NCBI RefSeq assembly: GCF_003432485.1
Contig: NZ_QVNQ01000004.1
Coordinates: forward strand, 124,001 to 188,000
From: Actinomadura spongiicola
GTDB lineage: Bacteria; Actinomycetota; Actinomycetes; Streptosporangiales; Streptosporangiaceae
Direction of reading: 5' to 3'
DNA: 64,000 bases
In this document: piece by piece, positions 53,616 through 61,416 of the stretch
Layout: each line of letters starts with the position of its first letter
How positions within the stretch are numbered: position 1 is the first letter of the stretch
Translations under genes and position numbers: made by a program
The notes under the pieces: generated by a model
The model's input: the letters and a program-made list of their open reading frames with translations, nothing else
Told to the model about the DNA's origin: nothing
Database searches by the model: none

Positions 53616-54197
53616 TCACCCGAGCCGTACAAACCCCTCGGACGGCGTCACCACGGCGCGGACCCGCTGGTCATGGGGTTCGGAGGGCAGTGTCGGGAGC
53701 AGTTCCGTCTCGTACAACGGCGCCACCGTCAGGATCGCCGGTCCGACACGTGCGAGCGCGCGGTCGAACGACCCGCCGCCGCGTCCGAGCCGCATGCCCG
53801 TCCGGTCGACCGCGACCGCCGGGGTGAGGACGACGTCCGCGCTGGCCACCGCGTCCGGCCCGCGCGGCGGCTCGGACGGCTCCAGACACCCGCGCGGCCC
53901 CGGAACAAGCGAGTCGGGCCCCTCATAGGACGCCCAATCCAGGTCACCGTCCGGGAGCAGCCTGGGGAGCAGCACGTACGTGCCCCGTTTCCACAGCGCG
54001 AACAGCAGCCCGCGCGTGTCCGGTTCCGTCCCGATCGAGACGTAGGCCGCGAGGGTTCCGGCCATCTCCACCTCCGGGACGGTCAGCAACGCGTCCCGGA
54101 TCGATCGTCCGGCCGCGGCGCGGTCCTCGGGCGGCATGGCCGCGCGTCGTGCGAGCAGGTCGGCCCGCAGTCGGGCCTTCGAAGCGATGTCGTGCAC
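53616..54197 (-). CDS. 5-formyltetrahydrofolate cyclo-ligase
   Basis: A 193-residue MTHFS: KARLRADLLARRAAMPPEDR at the N-terminus (ATP/folate lysine region), then LLPRLLPDGDLDWASY and the nucleotide loop GMRLGRGGGSFDRAL. It converts 5-formyl-THF to 5,10-methenyl-THF with ATP. The GTG at 54197 follows GAGGA. Divergent from galU across only 32 bases, so the two promoters overlap. Confidence 0.92.
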   Translation of the reverse strand: MHDIASKARLRADLLARRAAMPPEDRAAAGRSIRDALLTVPEVEMAGTLAAYVSIGTEPDTRGLLFALWKRGTYVLLPRLLPDGDLDWASYEGPDSLVPGPRGCLEPSEPPRGPDAVASADVVLTPAVAVDRTGMRLGRGGGSFDRALARVGPAILTVAPLYETELLPTLPSEPHDQRVRAVVTPSEGFVRLG

Positions 54198-54217
54198 GTG
54201 CTGTCCTCACGGATGGC

Positions 54218-54229
54218 TAGGGTCTGTCT
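54218..54229 (+). promoter_or_regulatory. Likely -10 element of a leaderless galU message
   Basis: TAGGGT at 54218-54223, then six bases, then ATG 54230, in a 32-base divergent gap with the cyclo-ligase gene. Confidence 0.5.
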
Positions 54230-55150
54230 ATGGCCCACTCTGCACCTGTGCTCAAGGCCGTCGTCCCGGCGGCCGGTCTCGGTACCCGATTCTTGCCCGC
54301 CACCAAGGCGACGCCCAAGGAAATGCTGCCCATCGTCGACAAACCGGCGATCCAGTACGTCGTCGAGGAGGCGGTCGACGCCGGGCTCAGCGACGTCCTG
54401 ATGGTCACCGGACGGAGCAAGCGGTCCATCGAGGACCACTTCGACCGGGCCTACGAGCTGGAGGAGGCCCTGCGCGCCAAGGGCGACCAGGAGCGGCTTG
54501 AGGCGGTCCACGAGTCCAGCGACCTGGCGATCATGCACTATGTGCGGCAGGGGGAGCCGCGCGGGCTCGGGCACGCGGTGCACTGCGCCCGCCAGCACGT
54601 CGGGGACGAGCCGTTCGCGGTGCTGCTCGGCGACGACATGATCGACTCCCGTGACAAGCTGCTGCATCGCATGATCGAGGTGCGGCAGCGGCTCGGCGGC
54701 AGCGTGGTCGCGCTGATGGAGGTCGAGCCCGACCACGTCTCGGCGTACGGGTGCGCGGCCATCGAGGCGACCGACGAGGACGACGTCGTCCGGATCTCCG
54801 ACCTCGTCGAGAAGCCCTCGGTGGAGGAGGCGCCGAGCAACTGGATCATCATCGGCCGGTACGTCTGCGACCCGGCGGTGTTCGACGTCCTGGAGAGGAC
54901 CCCGCCGGGACGCGGCGGCGAGATCCAGTTGACCGACGCGTTGCGGACCCTCGCCGACATGCCCGCCGAGCAGGGCGGCGGCGTCTACGGCGTCAAGTTC
55001 CGCGGGCGCCGCTACGACACCGGCAACAAGCTGGAGTACCTGTGCACGGTCGTCCAGTTCGCCGCGGAACGTCCCGACCTGGCGCCGGAGTTCCTGCCGT
55101 GGCTGCGCGAGTTCGTCAACGAACACGACAAGGCGGCGGGCGACGCCTGA
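54230..55150 (+). CDS. galU: UTP-glucose-1-phosphate uridylyltransferase
   Basis: A 306-residue nucleotidyltransferase: the activation loop AAGLGTRFLPATKATPKEML, KPAIQYVVEEAVDAGL, GEPRGLGHAVHCAR, LLGDDMID (metal Asp pair) and VEKPS. It makes UDP-glucose for cell-envelope glycans and trehalose. The -10-like TAGGGT six bases before the ATG suggests a leaderless message. Glp, MoaC and Mog follow on the same strand. Confidence 0.95.
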   Translation: MAHSAPVLKAVVPAAGLGTRFLPATKATPKEMLPIVDKPAIQYVVEEAVDAGLSDVLMVTGRSKRSIEDHFDRAYELEEALRAKGDQERLEAVHESSDLAIMHYVRQGEPRGLGHAVHCARQHVGDEPFAVLLGDDMIDSRDKLLHRMIEVRQRLGGSVVALMEVEPDHVSAYGCAAIEATDEDDVVRISDLVEKPSVEEAPSNWIIIGRYVCDPAVFDVLERTPPGRGGEIQLTDALRTLADMPAEQGGGVYGVKFRGRRYDTGNKLEYLCTVVQFAAERPDLAPEFLPWLREFVNEHDKAAGDA

Positions 55151-55234
55151 TCCTTTGACGGCACGTCACACGGCGACATCGGGGGGATGGGACGGCATGA
55201 GACGGCTCGACGGCTCGCGACGGCGTGAGACGGC

Positions 55235-56443
55235 ATGAGAACGGTTGACGAGCACCTGGCGGACATCCTCGGCAGCGTCGCGGTCCTGCCGCCGCTCGAC
55301 CTGGCGCTGCTGGAGGCACAGGGCGCGGTCCTGGCGGAGCCGGTGTCCGCGCCGGTTCCGCTGCCGCCGTTCGACAACTCCGCCATGGACGGCTACGCCG
55401 TCGTCGCGGCCGACATCGCGGCGGCCACCGAGACGGATCCGGTCGCGCTGCCCGTCGTCGGGGACATCGCCGCTGGCGACACCGGCGTCTCGGCGATCCG
55501 GCCCGGTCTGACCGCCCGGATCATGACCGGCGCGCCGCTCCCGGCGGGCGCCGACGCGGTCATCCCGGTGGAGTGGACGGACGGCGGCAACGCCACCGTC
55601 CTGATCTCGCGGGCCGCGCCGCCCGGCCACTACATCCGGCGGGCGGGCGAGGACGTCTCCGCTGGTCAGGTCGTTGTGGCCGCGGGCACGCGGCTCGCCG
55701 CCCCGCAGCTCGGCATGATCGCCGCGGTGGGACGGTCGAGGGTCACGGTCCGCCCGCGTCCACGCGTCGTGGTCGTCGCCACGGGGGACGAACTGCGCGA
55801 GCCGGGCGATCCGCTCGCCCCCGGCCAGATCTGGGAGTCCAACGCCTACATGCTCACCGCCGCCGTCGTCGAGGCCGGGGGAGTGGGCTACCGGCAGGCC
55901 ACCGTGGAGGACGAGCCCGGCAGGGTACTGGAGATGCTCGAAGACCAGCTCGCCCGCGCCGACGCCATCGTCACCACCGGTGGCGTTTCCATGGGCACCA
56001 GGGACGTGGTCAAGGAAGTGCTGTCCGGAACGGGGACGGTGGGTTTCCACAAGGTGCGCATGCGTCCCGGCAAGCCCCAAGGGTTCGGTCTCCTGCAAGG
56101 CACACCCGTGTTCACCCTCCCGGGGAACCCGGTCAGTGCCTACGTCTCGTTCCAGGTCTTCGTCCGTCCCGCGCTACGCGCCATGCAGGGGCTGGAGCCC
56201 GAACCACTGCCGAAAGTGAGCGCCGTCCTCGCCGAGGACGTGAAGTCACCGCCGGGGCTCCGCCACTACCTGCGCGCCGAACTGTCATTCAGCAACGGTT
56301 CCCACACGGTCACCGCGGCAGAATCGCAGGGTTCTCACCAACTCGGCTCGCTCGCTTCGGCGAACGCGCTCATCGAGTTGCCGGAGGACGTCGAAGCCGT
56401 CCCCGCCGGTTCCCACGTGGAGGTCATGAGGTTGCCGTCATGA
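55235..56443 (+). CDS. glp: Gephyrin-like molybdotransferase Glp (MoeA family)
   Basis: A 402-residue MoeA-fold protein: DNSAMDGYAV (48-57), VVVVATGDELREPGDPLAPG, TGGVSMGTRDVVKEVL and TLPGNPVSAYVSFQVF. MoeA inserts molybdate into adenylated molybdopterin. In actinobacteria this paralogue, encoded by galU and near the membrane protein GlpR/SepX (present here at 59459-60019), was shown in Corynebacterium to act at the divisome with FtsZ, so it is named Glp. The ATG at 55235 has a poor RBS. Its stop overlaps the moaC start. Confidence 0.88.
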   Translation: MRTVDEHLADILGSVAVLPPLDLALLEAQGAVLAEPVSAPVPLPPFDNSAMDGYAVVAADIAAATETDPVALPVVGDIAAGDTGVSAIRPGLTARIMTGAPLPAGADAVIPVEWTDGGNATVLISRAAPPGHYIRRAGEDVSAGQVVVAAGTRLAAPQLGMIAAVGRSRVTVRPRPRVVVVATGDELREPGDPLAPGQIWESNAYMLTAAVVEAGGVGYRQATVEDEPGRVLEMLEDQLARADAIVTTGGVSMGTRDVVKEVLSGTGTVGFHKVRMRPGKPQGFGLLQGTPVFTLPGNPVSAYVSFQVFVRPALRAMQGLEPEPLPKVSAVLAEDVKSPPGLRHYLRAELSFSNGSHTVTAAESQGSHQLGSLASANALIELPEDVEAVPAGSHVEVMRLPS

Positions 56444-56919
56444 GTGCCATGGGCTCCGAATTCACTCACCTGGACGAGACGGGCGCGGCCCGCATGGTCG
56501 ACGTGTCGGCGAAGGACGTCTCGTCCCGTACGGCGACGGCGACGGGGTTCGTCCGTCTGTCGAGCGCCTGCGTCGCCCTCCTGCGCGCCGGGGACATTCC
56601 CAAGGGGGACGCCCTGTCCGTCGCCCGCATCGCCGGGATCATGGGGGCGAAACGCGTCCCCGACCTGGTTCCGCTGTGCCACCCGATCGCGCTGCACGGC
56701 GTCACCGTCGACCTGGAGGTCCGGGACGACGGCGTCGCGATCACGGCCGTCACCCGCACCGCCGACCGGACGGGCGTGGAGATGGAGGCGCTGACGTCCG
56801 TCTCCGTCACGGCGCTCGCGCTGGTCGACATGGTCAAGGCCATCGACCCCGCCGCCGTGATCACCGACGTGCGGGTCGAGGAGAAGACCGGCGGCAAGAC
56901 CGGAACGTGGCGACGATGA
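56440..56919 (+). CDS. moaC: Cyclic pyranopterin monophosphate synthase
   Basis: A 159-residue MoaC: ARMVDVSAKDVSSRTATATG, then KRVPDLVPLCHPIALHGVTV (catalytic His in LCHP) and GVEMEALTSVSVTALALVDM with the KAIDPAAVITDVRV end. It converts the 8,9-cyclo-GTP intermediate to cPMP in molybdenum cofactor synthesis. ATGA overlaps with both the preceding and the following gene show a polycistronic unit. An ATG three codons later could also start. Confidence 0.95.
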   Translation: MSAMGSEFTHLDETGAARMVDVSAKDVSSRTATATGFVRLSSACVALLRAGDIPKGDALSVARIAGIMGAKRVPDLVPLCHPIALHGVTVDLEVRDDGVAITAVTRTADRTGVEMEALTSVSVTALALVDMVKAIDPAAVITDVRVEEKTGGKTGTWRR

Positions 56920-57395
56920 TCAGAGCCATGGCGGTGACCGTGTCGAACCGGGCCGCGGCGGGCGTCTACGCGGACAGGTCGGGGCCGGTCCTCGTCGCCC
57001 TGCTGGAGGACCTCGGCTGCCAGGTGGACGGCCCGGTCGTCGTCCCCGACGGGGAACCGGTCGCCGACGTCCTGCGGGACGCGGTCGCCTCCGGCTACGA
57101 CGTGGTCGTCACGACCGGCGGAACCGGCCTCACCCCCACCGACCAGACCCCCGAAATGACACGCCAAGTGATCGAATGGGAGATACCGGGCATTGCCGAG
57201 GCGGTCCGGCTGGAGGGACACACCACGGTGCCCACCGCGATCCTCTCCCGTGGCGTCGCGGGCGTCGCGGGCCGCACGCTGATCGTCAACCTCCCCGGCT
57301 CGACCGGCGGCGTCCGCGACGGCATGGCGGTCCTCGGCCGCGTCCTCGCCCACGCCGTCGACCAGATCAACGGCGGCGACCACCCCCGCGCCTAG
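56916..57395 (+). CDS. Molybdopterin adenylyltransferase, MogA/MoaB type
   Basis: A 159-residue MoCF-biosynthesis-fold protein: AVTVSNRAAAGVYADRSGPV, the nucleotide/molybdopterin loop TTGGTGLTPTDQTPEM and VNLPGSTGGVRDGMAVL. It activates molybdopterin by adenylation before Mo insertion by a MoeA protein. The ATG overlaps the moaC stop; NagA follows after 28 bases. Confidence 0.93.
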   Translation: MIRAMAVTVSNRAAAGVYADRSGPVLVALLEDLGCQVDGPVVVPDGEPVADVLRDAVASGYDVVVTTGGTGLTPTDQTPEMTRQVIEWEIPGIAEAVRLEGHTTVPTAILSRGVAGVAGRTLIVNLPGSTGGVRDGMAVLGRVLAHAVDQINGGDHPRA

Positions 57396-57423
57396 GAGTC
57401 CCCACCGCCGAAGGAGATCATCG

Positions 57424-58539
57424 ATGACCGTCCTGACCGACGCCAGGATCGTCCTGCCGGACGGCGTCCACCACGGCGACCTGCACATCGCGGACGGCAA
57501 GATCACCACAGCGGCGGCGGTCTCCGACGAGACGATCGACCTCGGCGGGCGGCACGTCGTCCCCGGGTTCGTCGACATGCACGTCCACGGCGGCGGAGGC
57601 GCCTCCTACCAGCTCGGACGCCCCGACGAGGCGCGTCGCGCGGCGGCGTTCCACCTCGCCCACGGCACCACGACCACGATCGCGAGCCTCGTCAGCGGCG
57701 GGCCCGACGAACTCCGCGACGCCGTCACCGGTCTCGCGGACCTCGCCGACGACGGCGTCATCGCGGGCGTTCACCTGGAAGGCCCCTACCTCGCCCCCGA
57801 CCGCCGCGGCGCGCACGACCCCGCCCTGCTACGGGCCCCCGACCTCGCCGAGTTCCGCCGCCTCCACCGCCTCGGCCGCGGCCACCTCCGCATGATCACC
57901 CTGGCGCCGGAACTCCCCGGCGCGCTCGACCTCGTCAAGGAGGCCGCCGACACCGGCGTGATCGCCGCCGTCGGCCACACCGACGCCCCCGGCGCCGTGG
58001 CCCGGGCCGCGTTCGACGCGGGAGCGCGCGTCGCGACGCACCTGTTCAACGCGATGCGGCCGCTGCACCACCGGGAGGGCGGCCCGATCGCCGCCGCCCT
58101 GAACGACCCGCGCGTCACCATCGAACTGATCAACGACGGCGTCCATGTGGAGCCCGCCGTGGCCCGCCTGGCGTTCACGACCGCCGGACCGTCCCGCGTC
58201 GCGCTGATCACCGACGCGATGGCGGCGACCGGAATGCCCGACGGCGATTACCGCCTCGGCGTGATGGACGTGGAGGTCCGCGGCGGCAGCGCCGTCCTCG
58301 CCGGCGGAACGTCCCTCGCGGGCAGCGTCATCACCATGGCGGACGCGTTCCGCCAGACGGTCGTCCACCTCGGCGTGCCCGTCCACGAGGCCGCCGAGGC
58401 CACGTCCCGCACCCCCGCCCGGGCGCTCGGCCTGGACACGCGGATCGGATCGCTGGAACCCGGGAAGGACGCCGACCTCGTCGTCCTCGACGACGACTTC
58501 CGCGTCGACTGGGTCATGAAACGCGGACGTCGCGTGTGA
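57424..58539 (+). CDS. nagA: N-acetylglucosamine-6-phosphate deacetylase
   Basis: A 371-residue amidohydrolase: VPGFVDMHVHGGGGASYQLG, LEGPYLAPDRRGAHDP (metal Glu), AVGHTDAPG (metal His), ATHLFNAMRPLHHREGG (metal His) and catalytic Asp in LITDAMAATGMPDG. It deacetylates GlcNAc-6-P, feeding amino-sugar catabolism or peptidoglycan recycling. AAGGAGATCATCG precedes the ATG. It is a slightly odd insert between the molybdopterin genes and the RimJ/SepX pair; no nagB or PTS gene is near. Confidence 0.93.
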   Translation: MTVLTDARIVLPDGVHHGDLHIADGKITTAAAVSDETIDLGGRHVVPGFVDMHVHGGGGASYQLGRPDEARRAAAFHLAHGTTTTIASLVSGGPDELRDAVTGLADLADDGVIAGVHLEGPYLAPDRRGAHDPALLRAPDLAEFRRLHRLGRGHLRMITLAPELPGALDLVKEAADTGVIAAVGHTDAPGAVARAAFDAGARVATHLFNAMRPLHHREGGPIAAALNDPRVTIELINDGVHVEPAVARLAFTTAGPSRVALITDAMAATGMPDGDYRLGVMDVEVRGGSAVLAGGTSLAGSVITMADAFRQTVVHLGVPVHEAAEATSRTPARALGLDTRIGSLEPGKDADLVVLDDDFRVDWVMKRGRRV

Positions 58540-58613
58540 CGAACGTCCCGCGTGCCCGATTTCTCGGGAACAATTGATGGCGTTCGGACGTCCGACCAGG
58601 GAATCATGGAACC

Positions 58614-59243
58614 GTGGAACGCTTGCGGGGATGGCCTGTCACCCTGACCGAGGGCTCCGTCGGGCTACGCCCGCTGCGGCACCGCGACGCCGCCACCTGG
58701 CGTGAACTGCGCGTACGCAACGCCGACTGGCTCCGCCCCTGGGAGCCCACCAACCCAGAGACGCCGCTCTTCCGCAGCGGCCTCGGCCCGTACCTGAGCA
58801 TGGTCCACACCATGCGCCGCGAAGCCCGCCAAGGCCTCGCCCTCCCCTGGGTCGTCACCTACGACGACCGGTTCGCCGGGCAGCTCACGATCGGCGCGAT
58901 CGTCTGGGGCTCGGCCCGCTCCGCCCAGATCGGCTACTGGATCGACAGGCAGGTCGCCGGCCGCGGCGTCATTCCCACCGCGGTCGCGCTCGCCGTCGAC
59001 CACTGTTTCTTCACCGTCGGGCTCCACCGCCTGGAGGCGAATATCCGCCCCGAGAACACCGCGAGCCGCCGGGTCGTCGAAAAACTCGGATTCCGGGAAG
59101 AGGGAATTCGCCGCCGCCACCTGCACATCGACGGCGCCTGGCGCGACCACATCTGCTACGCCCTCACCGTCGAGGACGTCCCCGGCGGCCTGCGCGCACG
59201 CTGGCTCGCCGAGCGCAGACAGGCATTTCCCCGGCGCACTTGA
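58614..59243 (+). CDS. GNAT-family N-acetyltransferase, RimJ-like
   Basis: A 209-residue acetyltransferase: EGSVGLRPLRHRDAATWREL at the N-terminus, IGYWIDRQVAGRGVIPTAVA (acetyl-CoA pyrophosphate loop QVAGRG) and RLEANIRPENTASRRVVEKL near the C-terminus. This is the RimJ/RimL ribosomal-protein acetyltransferase type, though the substrate is not proven. The GTG at 58614 is supported by GGGA upstream. It precedes sepX in this conserved actinobacterial neighbourhood. Confidence 0.9.
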   Translation: MERLRGWPVTLTEGSVGLRPLRHRDAATWRELRVRNADWLRPWEPTNPETPLFRSGLGPYLSMVHTMRREARQGLALPWVVTYDDRFAGQLTIGAIVWGSARSAQIGYWIDRQVAGRGVIPTAVALAVDHCFFTVGLHRLEANIRPENTASRRVVEKLGFREEGIRRRHLHIDGAWRDHICYALTVEDVPGGLRARWLAERRQAFPRRT

Positions 59244-59458
59244 GTCCGCCGTGACTTTCCCTCCGTAAGATTCCTGCGTCCGAGAAGCCCGAGCAAACGG
59301 AGAGTAACGGCGAGATCGATCTCGCGACACACCGCCCCTTATGCTCGTCAACCTCTGACAGCCCCTCGTACCGTGCGGGACGTGGCCCTGCTCCCATTGC
59401 ACGTTCGCGCGCCGAAAGTCGGCCCGCCGGCGGAGCGTGCCCCGGGACGGTGGAGCCG

Positions 59459-60019
59459 ATGAGCAGCGCGGTCCTGTACCTCGCCATCGTCGCCGTCTGG
59501 GCCATCGTCCTCGTACCCATGTGGCTCCGCCGAGACACCGAAACCACCGGAATCACCCGGCTCCTCCACAAGCGCTCCGAGGAGCCCCTCGTCGAGGACG
59601 ACGAACCCGAAGAGATCCCCGACGAGATCCCCGAGGCGATCCCGGAGCCGCGTCCCCGCCGCCGCACCACCCGCGCCACCGTCATCGCCCGGCGCCGCCG
59701 CCGCACCACCGGCCTCACGGCCCTCACCATCACCGCCATGGCCATCACCGCGTCCGGCCTCGCCCCCTGGTGGATCACCGTGCCCCCGGTCGTCCTCCTG
59801 GCCGGCCACCTGGCCCTGCTCCGCGTCGCCGTAGGCATGGACACCGCCCGCCGCCAAGCCGCCGCCGCGGCCGCCCGAGCCCGCGCCCTAGAAGCCCGCC
59901 GCGCCGCCGAAACCCCCCAACCCACCGACACCACCGAGCCCGCCGAGGTCATCGAACTCGTCCCCGCCGACGACGTCTTCGACCAGTACGCCGACGACCG
60001 CCGCGCCGTCGGCGAATAA
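59459..60019 (+). CDS. sepX: Divisome membrane protein SepX/GlpR
   Basis: A 186-residue protein. N-terminal TM helix (SSAVLYLAIVAVWAIVLVPM, immediately followed by WLRRDTE), a long acidic then basic cytoplasmic linker, two TM helices at about 85-125, and an Ala/Arg-rich tail ending in VFDQYADDRRAVGE. This matches SepX of Streptomyces, which stabilises FtsZ rings, and GlpR of Corynebacterium, the membrane receptor of Glp. The start at 59459 (MSSAV) fits homologues; a GTG three codons upstream is possible. Followed by tRNA-Ala. Confidence 0.85.
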   Translation: MSSAVLYLAIVAVWAIVLVPMWLRRDTETTGITRLLHKRSEEPLVEDDEPEEIPDEIPEAIPEPRPRRRTTRATVIARRRRRTTGLTALTITAMAITASGLAPWWITVPPVVLLAGHLALLRVAVGMDTARRQAAAAAARARALEARRAAETPQPTDTTEPAEVIELVPADDVFDQYADDRRAVGE

Positions 60020-60066
60020 CCCGTGCACAACCACCCTCCCAAGTTTGCTAACCTTACGGAGTCCTC

Positions 60067-60140
60067 GGGGCTGTAGCGCAGTCCGGTAGCGCACCTCGTT
60101 CGCATCGAGGGGGTCAGGGGTTCAAATCCCCTCAGCTCCA
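60067..60140 (+). tRNA. tRNA-Ala (anticodon CGC)
   Basis: A 74-base cloverleaf: acceptor GGGGCTG / CAGCTCC with one G-U pair, anticodon stem CCTCG / CGAGG with loop TTCGCAT (anticodon CGC), T-arm AGGGG-TTCAAAT-CCCCT. Discriminator A; CCA not encoded. It reads GCG. Its 3' end is the likely attachment site for the element beyond it. Confidence 0.95.
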
Positions 60141-60145
60141 CCCAA

Positions 60146-60172
60146 GGCCAGGCCTTCTTTCTGGGCCTGGCC
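60146..60172 (+). terminator. Terminator of tRNA-Ala
   Basis: Perfect 9-bp stem GGCCAGGCC / GGCCTGGCC (60146-60154 and 60164-60172), with the T-rich loop TTCTTTCTG, six bases after the tRNA. Confidence 0.75.
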
Positions 60173-60440
60173 CCCAGTCCCACAACCGTCCCGTTGTGGG
60201 AATTCTGTGGGACGCTGATGGAATCGGCGGCGTTCGCGCCGCCGTTCTTCTTTTCTCGCCGGGCCTTCATCCGTTCGTCCAAGACGGCGACCGGCGACCC
60301 GTCCGACAGTTCCAGCCGGGCGTCGAGCACGGCTTCCCACCGCGCCGTCAGCGCGTCGAGCAGTTCGGCCCGCATCCCGTCGGTAAGTCGGTAAGCATGA
60401 TTTCGTTCATGTGATCCTTCGGCGCGCTGGGGGAGATGGA
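60160..60440 (-). pseudogene. C-terminal relic of a tyrosine-recombinase-type integrase
   Basis: The minus strand reads HERNHAYRLTDGMRAELLDA, LTARWEAVLDARLELSDGSP and VAVLDERMKARREKKNGG, running on through the tRNA antisense as the familiar ELRGFEPLTPSMRTRCATGL. This is the layout of actinobacterial integrase genes that end in their tRNA attachment site: nucleophile-region Tyr, then the LTDxMRxELLxxL helix and an SPVAVLD tail. Upstream of about 60440 the frame is lost and no catalytic R-H-R region is present, so the gene is a remnant. Confidence 0.5.
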
Positions 60441-60483
60441 GCCGCGGCCTGGATGCGCGCCGGCTGACCCGGGCCGCGGGGTC

Positions 60484-60654
60484 TCAAGGCCGCTCGATGA
60501 CGGCAGGATCTTCGCTGTCGGCCAAGCGGGCGTTCATGGCGTCGCAGAACCGGCGCGCCAGTTCCGGCGCGTTGACCATGCCGATCAGGACGCCGTCCTC
60601 GGCGCCGCTCTGGTGGATGTACAGGTGCGTCCGACCTTGCGGTGTGGGCGTCAC
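60484..60654 (-). CDS. Small protein of 56 residues, last gene of the accessory operon
   Basis: A short frame with strong codon bias: GTG start at 60654, MTPTPQGRTHLYIHQSGAED, then GVLIGMVNAPELARRFCDAM and a NARLADSEDPAVIERP end. It begins nine bases after the stop of the upstream gene, so it belongs to the 60484-62808 operon. No domain recognised; RTHLYIHQSG-GVLIGMVNAPELA looks like a small alpha/beta protein. No clear RBS. Confidence 0.65.
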   Translation of the reverse strand: MTPTPQGRTHLYIHQSGAEDGVLIGMVNAPELARRFCDAMNARLADSEDPAVIERP

Positions 60655-60663
60655 CGTTCAGTG

Positions 60664-61056
60664 CTACGTCGCTCCATTCCGCTGCCGGTAGGTCGATCCC
60701 TCTCGCAGGTCCTTGGCGATTTCCTCGGCGGCGGCGTCGGGGTCGACGGGGAGCGGTCGCCAGGGGCTGAGCGTCGCCAGCCGCACCCGGTAGGCGGCGC
60801 CGTCCCATCCCGCCACCAGAGGACTGGCGTCACCGTAGACGGCGCGCACGACCGGCCTGCCAGTGCCGGTGTCGCGGTCGATGCGCACCGCCGCCTGCGG
60901 GGCGGCTCGGCAGAGCGCCGCCCGCAGACGTTCGACGGGGTTGAAGGTCCCGGTTCGCTGTGTCACGGATGCGGTGATGAGCAGACGCCATGGGAGGGGC
61001 CAGACGGCCGCCGCTGCATGGGCCGTCCGTGCGTAGGCGAGGTCGAGGCGGATCAC
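60664..61056 (-). CDS. Uncharacterised protein, paralogue of the adjacent upstream gene
   Basis: A 130-residue protein. Residues 38-117 align with residues 4-85 of the product of 61053-61331: FNPVERLRAALCRAAPQAAV, VAGWDGAAYR and PLPVDPDAAAEEIAKDL against APQVAAAVV, ADWDGTAYR and SLPADPEQAADAIAAEL. The first 37 residues have no counterpart; translation may instead begin at GTG codon 31, but ATG 61056 overlaps the upstream stop (ATGA). No catalytic motif. Function unknown. Confidence 0.7.
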   Translation of the reverse strand: MIRLDLAYARTAHAAAAVWPLPWRLLITASVTQRTGTFNPVERLRAALCRAAPQAAVRIDRDTGTGRPVVRAVYGDASPLVAGWDGAAYRVRLATLSPWRPLPVDPDAAAEEIAKDLREGSTYRQRNGAT

Positions 61057-61331
61057 GGGTGCTCGATCCTGACGCCGAGTTCGGCGGCGATGGCGTCGGC
61101 TGCCTGCTCTGGGTCGGCGGGCAGCGACTCATAGGGGCCGTCGCCGTGCCGCCACCGGTAGGCGGTGCCGTCCCAGTCGGCGGTCAACGGCCCGGCCTGC
61201 CGGTAGGTGATCCGCACGTGTGACAGGCCGGTCTCGTCGTCGCGGACGACGGCCGCGGCCACCTGGGGGGCGCGCCGCCGGATCGCGGTGTGCAGCCGCT
61301 CGGCGGGGCCGAAGCTGTTGAAGGTCAGCAC
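61053..61331 (-). CDS. Uncharacterised 92-residue protein (WDG-x-AYR family)
   Basis: A single small domain: FNSFGPAERLHTAIRRRAPQ, then HVRITYRQAGPLTADWDGTA, YRWRHGDGPYESLPADPEQA and a terminal helix. The tryptophan-Asp-Gly plus AYRW block and the DPEQAADAIAAEL helix are shared with the next gene, showing a tandem duplication. Coupled to it by ATGA. An 85-base gap separates it from the upstream gene of the operon. No family name known to me. Confidence 0.72.
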   Translation of the reverse strand: MLTFNSFGPAERLHTAIRRRAPQVAAAVVRDDETGLSHVRITYRQAGPLTADWDGTAYRWRHGDGPYESLPADPEQAADAIAAELGVRIEHP

Positions 61332-61416
61332 GCCACACCGGGCGGCCCGTGACCAGGGTGTGGCGTGGAAGGGCGGCGCGGCATGGACGGGGAGCCTCGG
61401 CGGCGCCGCCCCGGGT

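Noticed and set aside
59164..60375. Long minus-strand protein reading through tRNA-Ala with ELRGFEPLTPSMRTRC
   Set aside because: The middle is antisense tRNA and the end is antisense of sepX and the acetyltransferase. Only its N-terminal part is kept, as an integrase relic.
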